Assembly: GCA_037893245.1 (NCBI GenBank)
Contig: JBAIAA010000604.1
Location: forward strand, 620,001-684,000
Direction of reading: 5' to 3'
Length of the DNA: 64,000 nt
Source of the DNA: Crossaster papposus
Taxonomy: Eukaryota; Echinodermata; Asteroidea; Velatida; Solasteridae
Below, piece by piece: positions 38,501-44,122 of the stretch; the stretch's first letter is position 1; every line of letters begins with the position of its first letter. A model generated the notes under the pieces. That model saw only the letters and a list, made by a program, of their open reading frames with translations. It did no database searches and was not told the DNA's origin. The translations under genes were made by a program, and so were the position numbers.

Positions 38501-38781
38501 AGCAAGGACAGGTCGCTCAATTCGCCCTCGGAGGAATCCGAGTTGTCACCACCGCGCCGCTGTTTCTTATATGTCTTGATGCTGACATCGCTCTGCCATC
38601 TCCTTCGCTTCCTCAGCACTCGCTCCTGGTGCCAGTAGACCATTTGCTGTCTGCAGAAGTAAATTGTCACAGTGGAGACAACCACAGCGGCAAGAGACAC
38701 TGCAATCTGTGTGATCAGAGCAGAGGCGAGGAACAACTCCAAGCCGTACAGTACAGGGTAAAGAAACACAGACACAACCAT
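2421..38781 (-). CDS. Membrane-anchored actin-like protein, 9 exons, 1395 aa
   Basis: The rebuilt join is 38781-37995, 15589-13562, 11275-11045, 9410-9174, 7727-7582, 6081-5914, 4538-4403, 3200-3014 and 2688-2421. All introns are GT-AG and the phases agree at each of the eight joins (1,1,1,1,0,0,1,2). The coding length is 4188 nt. Residues 1-45 are hydrophobic, and a basic cluster (RKRRR) follows at about 57-61. Residues 60-1015 are low-complexity and charged. Residues about 1025-1395 align along their whole length with actin, from V-I-D-N-G-S and L-K-A-G-F to the terminal K-C-F. The expected topology is a membrane anchor with the actin part in the cytosol. Three ATP-site residues are changed, so it may not hydrolyse ATP. 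The exon model comes from splice signals and homology, without transcripts. Extra small phase-1 exons in the 22-kb first intron cannot be excluded. I do not recognise a named family with this layout. Confidence 0.85.
3014..3200 (-). CDS. Actin-like gene exon 8
   Basis: This exon encodes residues 1245-1307, starting at actin D222. The Y-S-L-P-D-G motif and the F-Q-C-T-E-Q-L-F-Q-P segment match Y-E-L-P-D-G and F-R-C-P-E-A-L-F-Q-P of actin, and S-G-I-H-D matches C-G-I-H-E. The acceptor is ATTCCTGTAG|AC (phase 1) and the donor CAAAAG|GTAGGC (phase 2). Confidence 0.9.
3530..3960. repeat. Degenerate tandem repeat in intron 7
   Basis: Units of roughly 110-130 bp recur. Each carries GCCAATGGTCACC, TAATGGTCAGT, GGGTCATTTT and an AT-rich CTTTTTCTTC-like spacer, with many substitutions between units. 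No coding potential seen. The rest of intron 7 (3201-4402) holds half of a family K fold-back at about 4170-4375. Confidence 0.55.
4403..4538 (-). CDS. Actin-like gene exon 7
   Basis: Found by homology and splice signals; no open frame stands out here. The acceptor is TTGCATTAG|CTG (phase 0) and the donor AGCATGG|GTAAGG (phase 1). It encodes residues 1200-1245. L-K-C-A-G-S-Q-V-T-R-H-L lines up with L-D-L-A-G-R-D-L-T-D-Y-L of actin, and L-A-I-L-R-D-I-K-E-T-M-A-Y-V aligns with the E-I-V-R-D-I-K-E-K-L-C-Y-V region. It fills exactly the gap between exons 6 and 8. Confidence 0.88.
4539..5913. other. Intron 6 of the actin-like gene
   Basis: It holds a family D element at about 4674-5035 (CCCGGCTATTTTAAAACATT end, palindromic layout with ACGCTTTTACCAAACC / AGTAAAAGCGTGT arms), a second D-like end at about 5090, and a fold-back element at 5671-5846. 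Nothing protein-coding is supported. Confidence 0.5.
5671..5846. repeat. Fold-back element near exon 6
   Basis: The arms GATTTTGCATTCAAAGCGG (left) and CCGCTTTGAATGCAAAATC (right) are reverse complements. Flanking GGAAAGGCAT/ATCCCTTTCC blocks and TTAGCAGAATG/ATCCTGCTAA blocks also match. The element is about 175 bp and lies 67 nt beyond the exon 6 donor. Confidence 0.65.
5914..6081 (-). CDS. Actin-like gene exon 6: altered phosphate loop 2
   Basis: This exon encodes residues 1144-1199, both ends phase 0 (acceptor TTTCAAAG|ATA, donor ACAACG|GTAAGT). Q1159 matches the catalytic Q137 of actin in an N-Q-G-A-L-A-L-Y-A context. The D-S-G-D-G-V-T-H loop of actin reads S-S-G-G-G-L-T-E here. The positions of D154, D157 and H161 are therefore Ser, Gly and Glu. 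Those residues help bind the metal and phosphate and prime hydrolysis in actin, so this copy is predicted to be a weak or inactive ATPase. Confidence 0.9.
6082..7581. other. Intron 5 of the actin-like gene
   Basis: It contains a family D element at about 6325-6670, a SINE tail at about 6990-7198 ending GCGCTATATAAAT plus an ATT microsatellite, and a repeat H fragment at about 7230-7320. No exon signature beyond those listed. Confidence 0.5.
6990..7198 (+). mobile_element. SINE 3' portion with (ATT)n tail
   Basis: GTGAGGGCAGAGATGG, the TATACTCCCCAGGGAGCTGA block and GCGCTTTGAGATGCCC, then GCGCTATATAAAT and an ATT run. The same blocks occur reversed in the SINE copies at about 10.7, 26.6 and 36.2 kb. 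The tRNA-like head is missing here. Confidence 0.6.
7582..7727 (-). CDS. Actin-like gene exon 5
   Basis: This exon encodes residues 1095-1143, matching actin residues about 73-121: N-W-E-D-L-E-L-I-W-D-H aligns with N-W-D-D-M-E-K-I-W-H-H, and V-A-P-E-E-H is identical to actin. The acceptor is CTCTGTAG|AA. The donor GTAGAG|GTAATG is in phase 0 and falls at actin codon 121/122, an intron position reported for some echinoderm actin genes. Confidence 0.9.
7728..9173. other. Intron 4 of the actin-like gene
   Basis: It holds a family C copy at 7936-8174, a 38-base poly-C run at 8518-8555, and a possible inverted pair at about 8735-8855 (TATTGGCCGTTTTCC and CGGCCCAATACT). No coding sequence supported. 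Confidence 0.5.
8518..8555. repeat. 38-base poly-C tract
   Basis: An uninterrupted C run on the plus strand, so poly-G in the transcript of the minus-strand gene. The open frame across it (poly-Gly) is an artefact. The true length may be uncertain because assemblies collapse such runs. Confidence 0.85.
9174..9410 (-). CDS. Actin-like gene exon 4: actin subdomain 1 start (phosphate loop 1) and D-loop
   Basis: This exon encodes residues 1016-1095. It holds the first actin motif, V-I-D-N-G-S then L-K-A-G-F-S-G-D, so the equivalents of actin D11 (D1035) and K18 (K1042) are kept. P-S-A-V-G-R then Y-I-G-H-E-A brackets a DNase-I loop two residues shorter than in actin and unlike it in sequence. That loop makes the main longitudinal contact in F-actin, so polymerisation could be altered. 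The acceptor is TTAAATTAG|CT and the donor CGTCGG|GTGAGT, phase 1 on both sides. Confidence 0.9.
10101..10352. mobile_element. Family B MITE, diverged copy
   Basis: The ends are CCAGTTCGCGTCGGA and GGAACGAACTGG. The internal CGAGCAAGGCCGGAAA block is shared with the other B copies. It shows more substitutions than the 46-54 kb copies, so it is probably older. Confidence 0.65.
10715..10965 (-). mobile_element. tRNA-derived SINE copy
   Basis: Read on the minus strand, GGTTGTGGGTTCGAGTGC resembles a tRNA-type RNA polymerase III B box. It is followed by GGGCAAGGCAATTTGTCAC and the TATACTCCTCAGGGAGCTGA block. It shares these with copies at 26.6-26.9 kb and 36.2-36.6 kb. Confidence 0.6.
11045..11275 (-). 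CDS. Actin-like gene exon 3: short linker
   Basis: This exon of 231 nt encodes about 77 residues starting A-N-T-W-R-N-L-L and ending S-S-Y-S-G. The acceptor is ACTTACAG|CC and the donor ATTCGG|GTAAAC, phase 1 on both sides, so it could be skipped without a frameshift. It is rich in Ser, Thr and Asp and holds no known domain. It is placed in the gene because splice sites, phase and strand all fit between exons 2 and 4. Confidence 0.75.
11370..11830. mobile_element. Family D palindromic MITE
   Basis: The left half has CACACGCTTTTACCAAAC and CGTTTGGTCACTCTAT. The right half has the mirror blocks AGAGTGACCAAACGTTGA and TTTGGTAAACGCGTG. The centre carries GAATTCGATCTCTGAATGC. The same blocks occur at about 4674-5035, 6325-6670, 12718-12850 (half), 27296-27420 (half) and 39320-39575 (half). 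Confidence 0.65.
11903..12115. mobile_element. Family K fold-back MITE
   Basis: The left arm (CAGAGTATGCCAT, GGGCTATCGCAGA, AATATAGGTCAAATAACAAG) is mirrored by the right arm (CTTGTTATTACCTATATT, TCTGCGATGGCC, ATGGCGTACTCTG). Related partial copies lie at about 4170-4375 and 34250-34400. Confidence 0.6.
13562..15589 (-). CDS. Actin-like gene exon 2: long disordered linker with repeated motifs
   Basis: This 2028-nt exon encodes residues 263-939. The acceptor is CTGTAG|GTGAAT and the donor CACAAG|GTAAGA, phase 1 at both ends. No folded domain is recognised. A V-P-S/P-I/V motif recurs at about residues 283, 379, 416, 505 and 554. Three copies of an R-F-L(E/Q) motif preceded by S/G-x-K occur at about 737, 833 and 898, each followed by an acidic stretch and a short hydrophobic strand (for example V-L-S-V-L, F-V-V-S-V-V). 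A basic segment contains K-S-V-S-F at residues 605-609, which fits the RVxF PP1-docking pattern. The region is otherwise rich in Ser, Asp, Glu and Pro. Confidence 0.85.
15676..15796. mobile_element. Family B MITE, partial copy
   Basis: GAGGCGGGTTCAGGCCGACA, TTCCGGCCTCGCTCGCTGC and the end ACGCGAACTGG|TTAA match the other B copies. The left part is missing. It lies just upstream of exon 2 of the actin-like gene. Confidence 0.65.
16681..16929. mobile_element. Family C MITE copy
   Basis: GGGGCCAATGTCATGGAGCT at the left and AGCTCCATGAAATTGGCCCC at the right are near-perfect inverted ends. Internal CTGGTAACCTGTTTTTACT and GCTTAGCATAAAAAGCACGT blocks match copies at 1743, 2176 and 7936. Confidence 0.7.
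17850..18110. repeat. Repeat H copy
   Basis: CAGGGTG, AACGGACAAGCACA, GAAAAATGGTACCAA, CAGTAGTTTTAGCTCCAGA and CAATTTGGCCACAGTGCGGC recur in the same order at 28320-28590. There the copy is split by a family C fragment. Single blocks recur near 7250 and 55540. No coding potential; class unknown. Confidence 0.55.
19092..19450. mobile_element. Family A MITE (TA target site)
   Basis: AAGGTATAATACACCATTGG at the left and GGTGTATCCTACCTT at the right, flanked by TA on both sides. About 360 bp with no transposase. Same orientation as the copies at 33625 and 44976. Confidence 0.75.
20568..20793. mobile_element. Fold-back MITE with GGTGCAA blocks
   Basis: The ends CACACTAAGAA and TTCTTAGTGTG are inverted. 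The interior has repeated TTTGCACC/GGTGCAAATTTGCACC and AGCACCCCTAA/TTAGGGGTGCT pairs that would fold into a long hairpin. Confidence 0.65.
20880..20998. repeat. Two-copy tandem repeat (~60 bp)
   Basis: GGATATATACCTATA, CCGGGAATG(C/T)TCCGATATAT and CCAAACCTCTTAACCTTACA occur twice in direct order, the second copy with a GGCC insertion. Confidence 0.75.
21047..22704. repeat. Local direct duplication, first copy interrupted
   Basis: The unit at 21047-22231 and the unit at 22238-22704 share long blocks: AATAAGTGGAATTTTGGCGG, TAGTTTGCCAGACGGTTCA, GGTGTATATTTTGTTACGG, TCACCACTCGATTTA and CAAACAATTGAACAATT. The first copy is longer because it carries a family A MITE at 21741-22122 and about 200 bp more near 21.3-21.5 kb. 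Neither copy has a supported gene. Confidence 0.75.
21741..22122. mobile_element. Family A MITE with paralogous empty site
   Basis: AAGGTATAGGATACACC and GGTGTATCATACCTT ends flanked by TA. The matching place in the second duplicate (about 22595) reads GAACTTTAGGAGTC without the insert, which shows a TA target-site duplication. Opposite orientation to the copy at 19092. Confidence 0.85.
24169..24191. repeat. 23-base poly-C tract
   Basis: An uninterrupted C run in intron 1, the second long one in the window. Confidence 0.85.
26600..26910 (-). mobile_element. tRNA-derived SINE copy
   Basis: On the minus strand, GGTTGTGGGTTTGAGTCC resembles a B box, preceded by GGTCTGGAGCATTGAATCC as a possible head. 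Then come GGGCAAGGCACTTTGTCACT, TGTGAGGGCAGAG and a GTATACTCCCC block. The end, GCGCTATATAAA, resembles the SINE tail at 7.2 kb. Confidence 0.65.
27846..28233. mobile_element. Family G MITE (AAGGGATCGTATACG ends)
   Basis: AAGGGATCGTATACGTTTGG at the left and AAACGTATACGATCCCTT at the right form inverted ends, in the same AAGG...CCTT style as family A. A fragment of the left end is repeated directly upstream at about 27673-27740. Confidence 0.7.
28920..29612 (+). CDS. LINE ORF1 protein (nucleic-acid-binding)
   Basis: From the ATG at 28920 (M-P-R-K-P) the protein has about 230 residues. Residues about 60-90 are a likely coiled coil (L-E-L-E-L-I-N-R-D-K-K-I-A-S-L-E-K). The next part, with C-L-I-V-H-G-I-P-E then R-P-I-V-V-K-F, has the pattern of the RRM-like core of L1/CR1 ORF1 proteins. 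D-R-T-H-R-I-G is also typical of them. Such proteins form trimers and bind the element RNA. A 417-nt gap separates it from ORF2 in another frame, so ORF2 would need reinitiation or an internal entry. Confidence 0.8.
   Translation: MPRKPASTATGDSTAIDPASLTVAISEALQSRTLLDILIPALTEAIAESITQDIHKALELELINRDKKIASLEKDVRHLSERLSEQEQYSRRNCLIVHGIPETPQPENTDLKITEAAKQHLGIELRPEAIDRTHRIGPRLDKTGKPRARPIVVKFVDYNSRAAFYHVRAKFKGSNIYVHESLTQERQHWLATAKRHSLTDKVWTLDGRIEIRRKNGSRLIVASKEDLQKL
30030..33032 (+). CDS. LINE ORF2: endonuclease and reverse transcriptase
   Basis: A 1000-residue open frame. Residues about 53-270 form an APE-type endonuclease: H-M-N-I-R-S-L (58-64), S-E-T-W (88-91), S-G-D-F-N (197-201) and S-D-H (264-266). 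Residues about 545-800 form the reverse transcriptase: F-L-D-L-S-K-A-F-D (637-645), G-V-P-Q-G-S-I-L-G-P (695-704) and the catalytic F-A-D-D (726-729). The C-terminal part is the connection region usual in CR1-like elements, and no RNase H is seen. All key catalytic residues are present and there are no stops, so the copy may be recently inserted and competent. Codon use is AT-rich, matching the intron. Confidence 0.92.
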   Translation: MNADLSHNFDESFVYEGLNPVIDPNNPNHHNISCGYFNEVNLNTTFDFNNHSNCSFLHMNIRSLPKNFDRMLNYLHSLHSEFSVIGLSETWLKNCDVPFNIYSIPGYQLETVNRTDRVGGGVAFYISSDLRYSVRRDLSCSSNSLESIFIEVENPNNKNIIAGVIYRPPSTSFNDFILTLQVIQDRISVENKYCLISGDFNINLLNVDDHSQTQEFMDSMFAHSFLPLIDKPTRVTPTSATLIDNIFCNILPSPNSGILVSDISDHFPVFTFFSFKAKTQSYCPGSFRKTTDANLHRLKSALDSCDWSVVFNTDNPNVSFNKFMNIFINLYEKHIPLIRTNHSNRKTQPRSKWISPALLKSINYKNRLYRKYLSCPSNLNRLKYTRYKNSLTTILRSAKENYFTRQFDKEKNNIKNTWKIINSVLKNSSSSEVPSIKINDLCTNDPLLIAEHYNDYFVNIGSKLANQIPPCDSNYHDYLYNPNPSSIFFDPVTEHELYTIVFNLTNKQSSGHDTITSTVIKAVFLAISKPLAFIMNLSLSTGIVPDSMKIAKVVPVFKKGDSHLVNNYRPISILTTFSKILERIIYVRTSRFLTKHNILSDSQYGFRENHSTSHAILQLINTIITGHEQSSHTLGIFLDLSKAFDTIDHDILLAKLSFYGIRGVALEWFRNYLTNRKQFVLFNDNQSSPKELVCGVPQGSILGPLLFSIYINDFEKSSSTLSFILFADDSNLFYSHNNLGTLVNVINTELIGVSKWIKANKLSLNIDKTCFMLFSNTASSIPTDILYDNYPVNQTNCTKFLGLFIDEQLSWKCHVNYLCKLISRNIGIINKLKYFFPSHILYNIYNALILPYISYGILAWGNTSSCLSNRILVLQKRALRVIDRVEFRAHSNPLFFNHNTLKINDMYSLQLGIFMHQLVAHKLPNSFERMFVTNAVIHQYHTRQFKDFHVPFIRTALAKKFVIYQGTTYWNSLSQTLRSIRSRLLFKKKLKLLLLEKYRS
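33625..33984. mobile_element. Family A MITE copy
   Basis: AAGGAAGATACACCATTGG at the left and GGTGTATCTTACCTT at the right, flanked by TA. It lies about 270 bp beyond the LINE tail. Confidence 0.75.
35270..35640. other. GC- and CpG-rich island in intron 1
   Basis: Clearly richer in G, C and CpG than its AT-rich surroundings (for example GGGCCGCGCGTGCCC). It opens frames on both strands, but none shows a recognised domain or splice-framed exon. It could be a regulatory island or a GC-rich transposon fragment. Confidence 0.35.
36235..36610 (-). mobile_element. tRNA-derived SINE copy
   Basis: Minus strand: GGTCTGGAGCATTGAACT and later GGTTGTGGGTTCGAGTCC (B-box like), then GGGCAAGACACTTTGTCAC, TGTGAGGGCAGAGATGG, GTATACTCCCCAGGGAGCTG and GCGCTTTGATC. 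The most complete SINE copy in the window. Confidence 0.7.
37995..38781 (-). CDS. Actin-like gene exon 1: membrane anchor and basic/Ser-rich region
   Basis: This exon encodes residues 1-262 plus one base. The ATG lies in a good context (AAG before, G after). An in-frame TGA sits eight codons upstream, which fixes this as the first possible start unless an upstream exon is spliced in. Residues 3-43 form one long or two short hydrophobic helices (S-V-F-L-Y-P-V-L-Y-G then I-T-Q-I-A-V-S-L-A-A-V-V-V). No cleavable signal peptide is obvious. Next come W-H-Q-E-R and R-K-R-R-R, a positive flank that would favour a cytosolic C-terminus. The rest is rich in Arg, Ser and Glu with many S-D-S-S type casein-kinase-like sites. 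The donor is CATG|GTAAGT. Confidence 0.85.
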
Positions 38782-38802
38782 CTTGGTAGACGGAGTAGAG
38801 TC

Positions 38803-38811
38803 TCAAATCAT
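38803..38811 (-). promoter_or_regulatory. Two-codon upstream ORF (ATG ATT TGA)
   Basis: A minimal upstream ORF, Met-Ile-stop, lies 21 nt before the main ATG of the actin-like gene and in the same frame. If transcription starts upstream of it, scanning ribosomes would meet it first. Such minimal uORFs can dampen translation; that role is inferred here. No clear TATA box was identified. Confidence 0.35.
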
Positions 38812-40697
38812 GTCAAGAGGACGCCGCAAACATCATCGCGAACTGGTGCGTGAGAGCCACCGTTATTACAGTCCCTGGCCCTTCGAGCACAATGTAGTGC
38901 CTGGATGCTCTTGATTCTGTTGCAGGTTTTGCTTTGCCTCCAAAGCCAGCCGACGTCCCGGTTTAATTGATGGGGGATGTACACGGAAATCAAAAGGTTG
39001 AGTGTGATCGACCCAATCCGCGGCACGCAAGCCAGTGAATTGAATGCAACAAATGCGTGGTATGGTATACTCCCCTGCCGGAGCTATATTTAGCCACCAA
39101 TGACATGTAGGCGAAGCTATGTTGACACGGCGGGCAGACAAGGTCTCGGGTGCAGATGGCCTTTGGGATGTAAGGACTCAGATTCACGAAGGAGCTTGCA
39201 TCTATAAGTCACGTGGTTTCTTCTCTGGACCAAGTTGACCTTGCCTCCTTCTCCGTGGCACAGACCAGAGGAATGTTTCTAAACCATGTTGAGTCAAGCA
39301 AACATCAGACTAATAATATTGAGCACAAGTTTGAAATTGATTAATAAGACGAATTCGATCTCTGAATGCTGCCTTTCGTCAACAGCTTAAACGAATTTGA
39401 TCTGTAATGACGGATATCCTCGACCCGGTGTTTAAAAAGGGTGACCAAACGTTGAAATTGAATAAAAAATGACTAAATCGAATTGGAAAAAGCGCGTTAA
39501 TTTGTTTTCTTGGACGAAATTGAATGTTAGAGTTGGTGAATTGGAGTGAAAAATGTGTTAAAATAGCCAGAAAAAAATAATACAAAGTTGAACGTGTATT
39601 TTTACAAACTAAAATGCAATTGATAAAGCGGAATTTTCAAAAACCAAACGTGTATCTTTACGATTGCAAATAGAGTGCATTTTTCAAAAATGTAACGCAT
39701 TTTATCCTAGATTACAAATTACAATGTACGTACGCATTCGACATTTAAATATGCGTTTGTAAAACAGCCTTGACCGATTGGAATTACAAAATCAGTGACT
39801 AATGAAGTATTCATTTGGTCACGTGATACATATACAGTGCTGTTTATACATGGCACAATTTGTTTGGGTAAAAATCAAACGCTACCCACTAAGACGCACG
39901 CGCACAGTTGAGTTAGTCGTGCGGTAAGGATATTCTTTATCGCGCAAGAACTCGTACGTGAACGAACACGCATGCGCGAGTATTTCATTCGTTTATGAAG
40001 TCGTGAACATGGACAAAAATTCCACCTCGAGTTCACCACTGGTGAACACGAGTTACCAGGCGATTAGAACGCCATTACGACTCGTGAACTCGTGAACACG
40101 ATAAATACGACGCGATTGGAACGCAGCAAAATAATGTTCCAAGACGTTATTTCTATGGGGATCCGTGCACAAGTACCCCCCTCAGCGAAAAAAAAAGGCG
40201 AGTTGGGGGCTCAATATCGACGCCATCTTGATTTTGATTTAAAGTGTCTGGTTTCTGCTATGATATTCATAGTGAAATTGTAATTAAAAGAGTCAGCAAA
40301 CAGACAAAGTATATGCAAGTCCCACCTTGGTATACGATATGGACCATTATATTTGATACGCCTACGGGATTACGCGGCCCGAAAAAGTTGCCTTTTAAAT
40401 TACCATTTTGCGTTGTTATCTGGTACACTATCGGCACTTTACATCTTATTTCAAAATGTTGAAATGTATAATGTATACATTGTCACACAAAATGTCGATT
40501 TATTAGGCGACTTTCTCCGAGCCGCATACGTATCCCGTATGCGTATCAATTCTAATGGTCCCTGATATTAATTAAATGAACGTAGCGTGGCGCGTATTAA
40601 CACCAGCGACGTACACCATTGATCTCCATTTATATAGAAGGAGATCAATGACGTACACCCACTGATCTCTAGAGATCAGTGCGTATACACGTACACC

Positions 40698-40999
40698 CGG
40701 GGAGCGATAATTTTGTATGCAGGTAGGTTGGTACATAGTGTACATTTATTAGCCAATCAAAACACAGATGGTGTTGACGTCATCGATAATGCTCAAGTTG
40801 TCTGGGCTCTTGACAGTGGTAAGGGGTTAGGGTTAGGGTTAGAGTTAAGGTTAAGGTTAAGGTTAGGGTTAGGGTTACGGTTAGAGTTAGCGGTTAGGGT
40901 TGTCCCAGATGACTCTAACATCATCGATGACGTCAACACCATCTGTGTTCTGATTGGCTAATGTACCAACCTACCTGCAGAAAAAAATTATCGCACCCG
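40698..40999. mobile_element. Fold-back element around telomere-like repeats
   Basis: The left arm (GCAGGTAGGTTGGTACAT, AGCCAATCAAAACACAGATG, GGTGTTGACGTCATCGAT) is mirrored at 40915-40999. Between them lie TTAGGG/TTAAGG units at about 40821-40900. Confidence 0.75.
40821..40900 (+). repeat. Interstitial telomere-like TTAGGG array
   Basis: About 11-13 hexamers of TTAGGG mixed with TTAAGG, TTACGG and TTAGAG variants, sitting in the loop of a fold-back element. TTAGGG is the usual metazoan telomere repeat. Confidence 0.75.
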
Positions 41000-41430
41000 G
41001 CGATGGGAAGAACGGTTGCTATGTGAACAGTGCCCTAGTTCGAACCGTGCCTGGAACTAGTCTGGTTTCCAGACCAAATAATTCTGGATATTCCTGATTA
41101 ATTATTAGGTCCGGTGTGGTATGAAAACCAGACTATGAAAACCGGACTTGGATTGTTTATTTAACCTATTTCAAACATAATAGGGGCCTATGGTTAAAAA
41201 GAAAGCAATTGTCTTACCGTTCCCGAAAAAAAAGACAAAAACAAAACTGAGTGTTACGGATACGACGGTGTACGTGTACGCATACGTTTTCCCTGTCGTT
41301 TTCTTTCAATGTTTGATACACGTTGGTTGCTTCTCATAAATTGCACACGGCACCAATGCACAAATGTGGTTTCTTACACGTCCGCAAGAGGCGAACACTT
41401 TCCGGCTTAATCATGACTACATTTAGCTAG

Positions 41431-41800
41431 TCTTGGTTGCAAGACGTCCTAATTGCGATATGCAGCTCGCGTAGGCTGGCGATGCGGGCGCCCTCTAACG
41501 TACGCCGTAGACAAGACCACGCCATGACCTTCATTATAGAACGTCTTGGCTAACTGGCATAATCGCTCGTGACGAAATCGCGTGTGACTATGCGTGTATA
41601 ATTGCGTGATGTAACGTGCATAATCGCCGACTCATTGGTCAAGTTTCTGTTACGACACGTAATTATGCATGCAACGTCATACGCGCATGCAAATAAAAAA
41701 AGCGATTATGTCAGCTAGCCAAGACGACCTATTCGAAGCTCATGGCGTGGCCTACGGCGTACGTTAGAGGGCGCCCGCACCGGCGGCTTACGCGCGCTGT
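41431..41800. mobile_element. Family M fold-back element
   Basis: Arms GCGGGCGCCCTCTAACGTAC (from about 41484) and GTACGTTAGAGGGCGCCCGC (to about 41779). ACGCCATGA and GTCTTGGCTA blocks are also mirrored, as is CATAATCGCT. The left edge CTAGTCTTGGTTGCAAGACG matches the edges of the element at 45684-45942. Confidence 0.65.
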
Positions 41801-42937
41801 ATATATTAAAGTACCCCTTTAAAGCCAATGCAGGCTTTATGTTTTTTTGGGGAAAGCCGTTATAATTTGAATTGTTGCATCGTCTAAAAATAGCTAGTGC
41901 GTCATGATCTACTTTTGTCGCCAGCGGCTACCTGGCCTACAATTTAGACGTTTGGGCATAAACAAAAAAATGTCAGGTCAAGGAGTTGAACTAGACTAGC
42001 CCGCCCGGAGCCCATTGTACTTTTGCAGTTGCAAAACACTTTTAAAAAGTATCAACAGAGGGCGCATTTTGATGTTGTGCACGGCTTTTTTGTTCATGGC
42101 CAGCCTTGCTGCATCTGTTAGCCTTGGGATAGATCTTGTGTATAGTCCTGTACGATGCAGTCAAGCCATCGTTTTAGTGGACGGCCTTTGGATCTGTTTT
42201 TAAACATATCCAAAGGCAGTACACGAGGCAATTAAAATTTCCTTCTAGTGCTATTTTAGAATATATTGTAGGTTGCATTCTTTTAACATGGCCAAAAGTA
42301 CTTCAATCTTTGTATTGTTGCTCTGCCTGATATGTCCAGGTCCAAGATTTGGTCAGAGTAGCACTCCCTGGTCTGAATTCTGCTTTGGCTTCTGAAAGAA
42401 TTTCTTCTGTTCTATTCGGAATTCTTCTTTGTAGAACTTAACTATGGCCATTATTTTCCCTGCATGGGACAGCAGACTAATACCGCTTTAGTTTGTACAG
42501 TCCAGTTTGTCTTTCTTTCTATATACATGTAATGGAGTTATTACCGCCATTCCACAGTCCTCTGGGAACAGAGAGACAGTGAAATATGTATATTCCTCGC
42601 TTCACCTGCTGTTTTGATTTTTTTCTAACCAGACCATGTAATGTATACCCGCACAAATGCGTGCGTTTGTTTTTGATTGAAATAGGGGACGTATGACAAA
42701 GGGAACAATGGGGTCCCCTATTCCGCAAAGGTCCCCGATTCAGACTCGTGTGCAAATCCTATGGCGATCATCCGAAAACGTTAGAGTACAAACAAAAGAG
42801 GGAAGACGGTCGGACAATGCCCCGTCCCCTATTGACGGCATTTACCCACTTGCGTGAGTTCGTATCCGCATTTAAATGTGGACGTAGAACAATAGTGGAC
42901 AAATCGTGCAGGCCCTTCCAAAAAAAGTACAAACAAA

Positions 42938-43006
42938 GAGGGACAATCGGGTGAAAAAAGAGGGACAATCCGGGGTACAAAGAGGGACAATCGGGGGTAC
43001 AAAGAT
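42938..43006. repeat. Short minisatellite (~22-bp unit)
   Basis: Three direct copies of GAGGGACAATC followed by CGGGG and TACAAA or similar. Confidence 0.7.
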
Positions 43007-43065
43007 GAAGTAAAATCCAGGTGCATTTTCCTGATGGCACTTTCTACTTGTGTATTTGCCTCTAG

Positions 43066-44122
43066 TACCGGTTTCACACTATGCAGTTACCCGGGTTATT
43101 TCGGGGTTAACGAAATATTTAACCATGAGATTACCCGGGTAATTTGGGGTGTTCACATTAGTTCACATTACACTTCTCGGGGTTAGAAATTCTCCGGGAT
43201 AACTGCCTTGAAACCCCACTTAACCCAGGTAATTTCTAACCCTACTCGCGAGGTGGGTTAATCTCGGGTACGGCCTTGAGACAATTCTCTGGGTTGAGTG
43301 TGAATGCTCATGCAGTCGTCGAGTTTTATCAGCACAGCCAGCCTTGCGCGTGCGCGCTGCGAAAGTCAAACAATGACGTAATTTATTTTTCTGTCAAGCT
43401 GGTGAGCGCAAAGGATTGTGGGTAGGGCAGAGGTCAAGCAATGCACATTCTCCGGGTAGCCGTTTGCTTCCTTTCTTAATTAATCCACATCACTCCAGTA
43501 GTTACAACTTTGGGAGGTTGACCGACAGGCATACCAACCCTTTTATTGTATGCAGTTCTTTTCTCTTTTTTCACTCTTGTTTTCTTCCTTTTTCCCGTTG
43601 AATTTACATATAATTAAAGTCGTCTTTAAATAATAGATAGAATAATAGATCAACTTAATTCATTTGACTTGAACTATTTGCGTTCTATTATGGTCAAAAA
43701 AAACATTTCTGGAAACAAAACCACAAATGATACTGATAAGCAAAAACTCAATGTTTGACCTCGGGCTTTAATGTACGTGTTGCCTGTCAGTACACAGATG
43801 GCCGTCTCGTGCCACGCCTTTCCTTTTACACCCTTGCCCTGGCACTGCCATATCGCTCCGCGGAGCACGGAGTGATCATTCACCATTAAGAACTTAATTT
43901 CGTTCTAATTCGGCGCTCAACCGAACGAAATTACATTTCTCTATATGGTATGAATGCGGTTACAAAATTACCCGGGTGGCATGCACTAAAGCGGGTAAGC
44001 TGAATTGCGGTGTTAAACTTTGTAGTGTGAAACCGATTCTCCGGGTTAGTTTCTACCCGTGTATGGCCAACTACTCGGATGATTAATTACCCGGGTAAGT
44101 CCAGAGTAGTGTGAAAACGGTA
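43066..44122. mobile_element. 1.06-kb element with TACCGG...CGGTA inverted ends
   Basis: TACCGGTTTCACACTATGC at the left and AGTAGTGTGAAAACGGTA at the right, with TAG on both flanks as a possible target duplication. ACCCGGGTAA blocks recur near both ends. A second internal TGTAGTGTGAAACCG lies at about 44020. No transposase frame, so non-autonomous. Confidence 0.65.

Noticed and set aside
40713..40961. 82-residue frame with Leu/Gly/Arg repeats
   Set aside because: It is translation of the TTAGGG-like array and the arms of the fold-back element.
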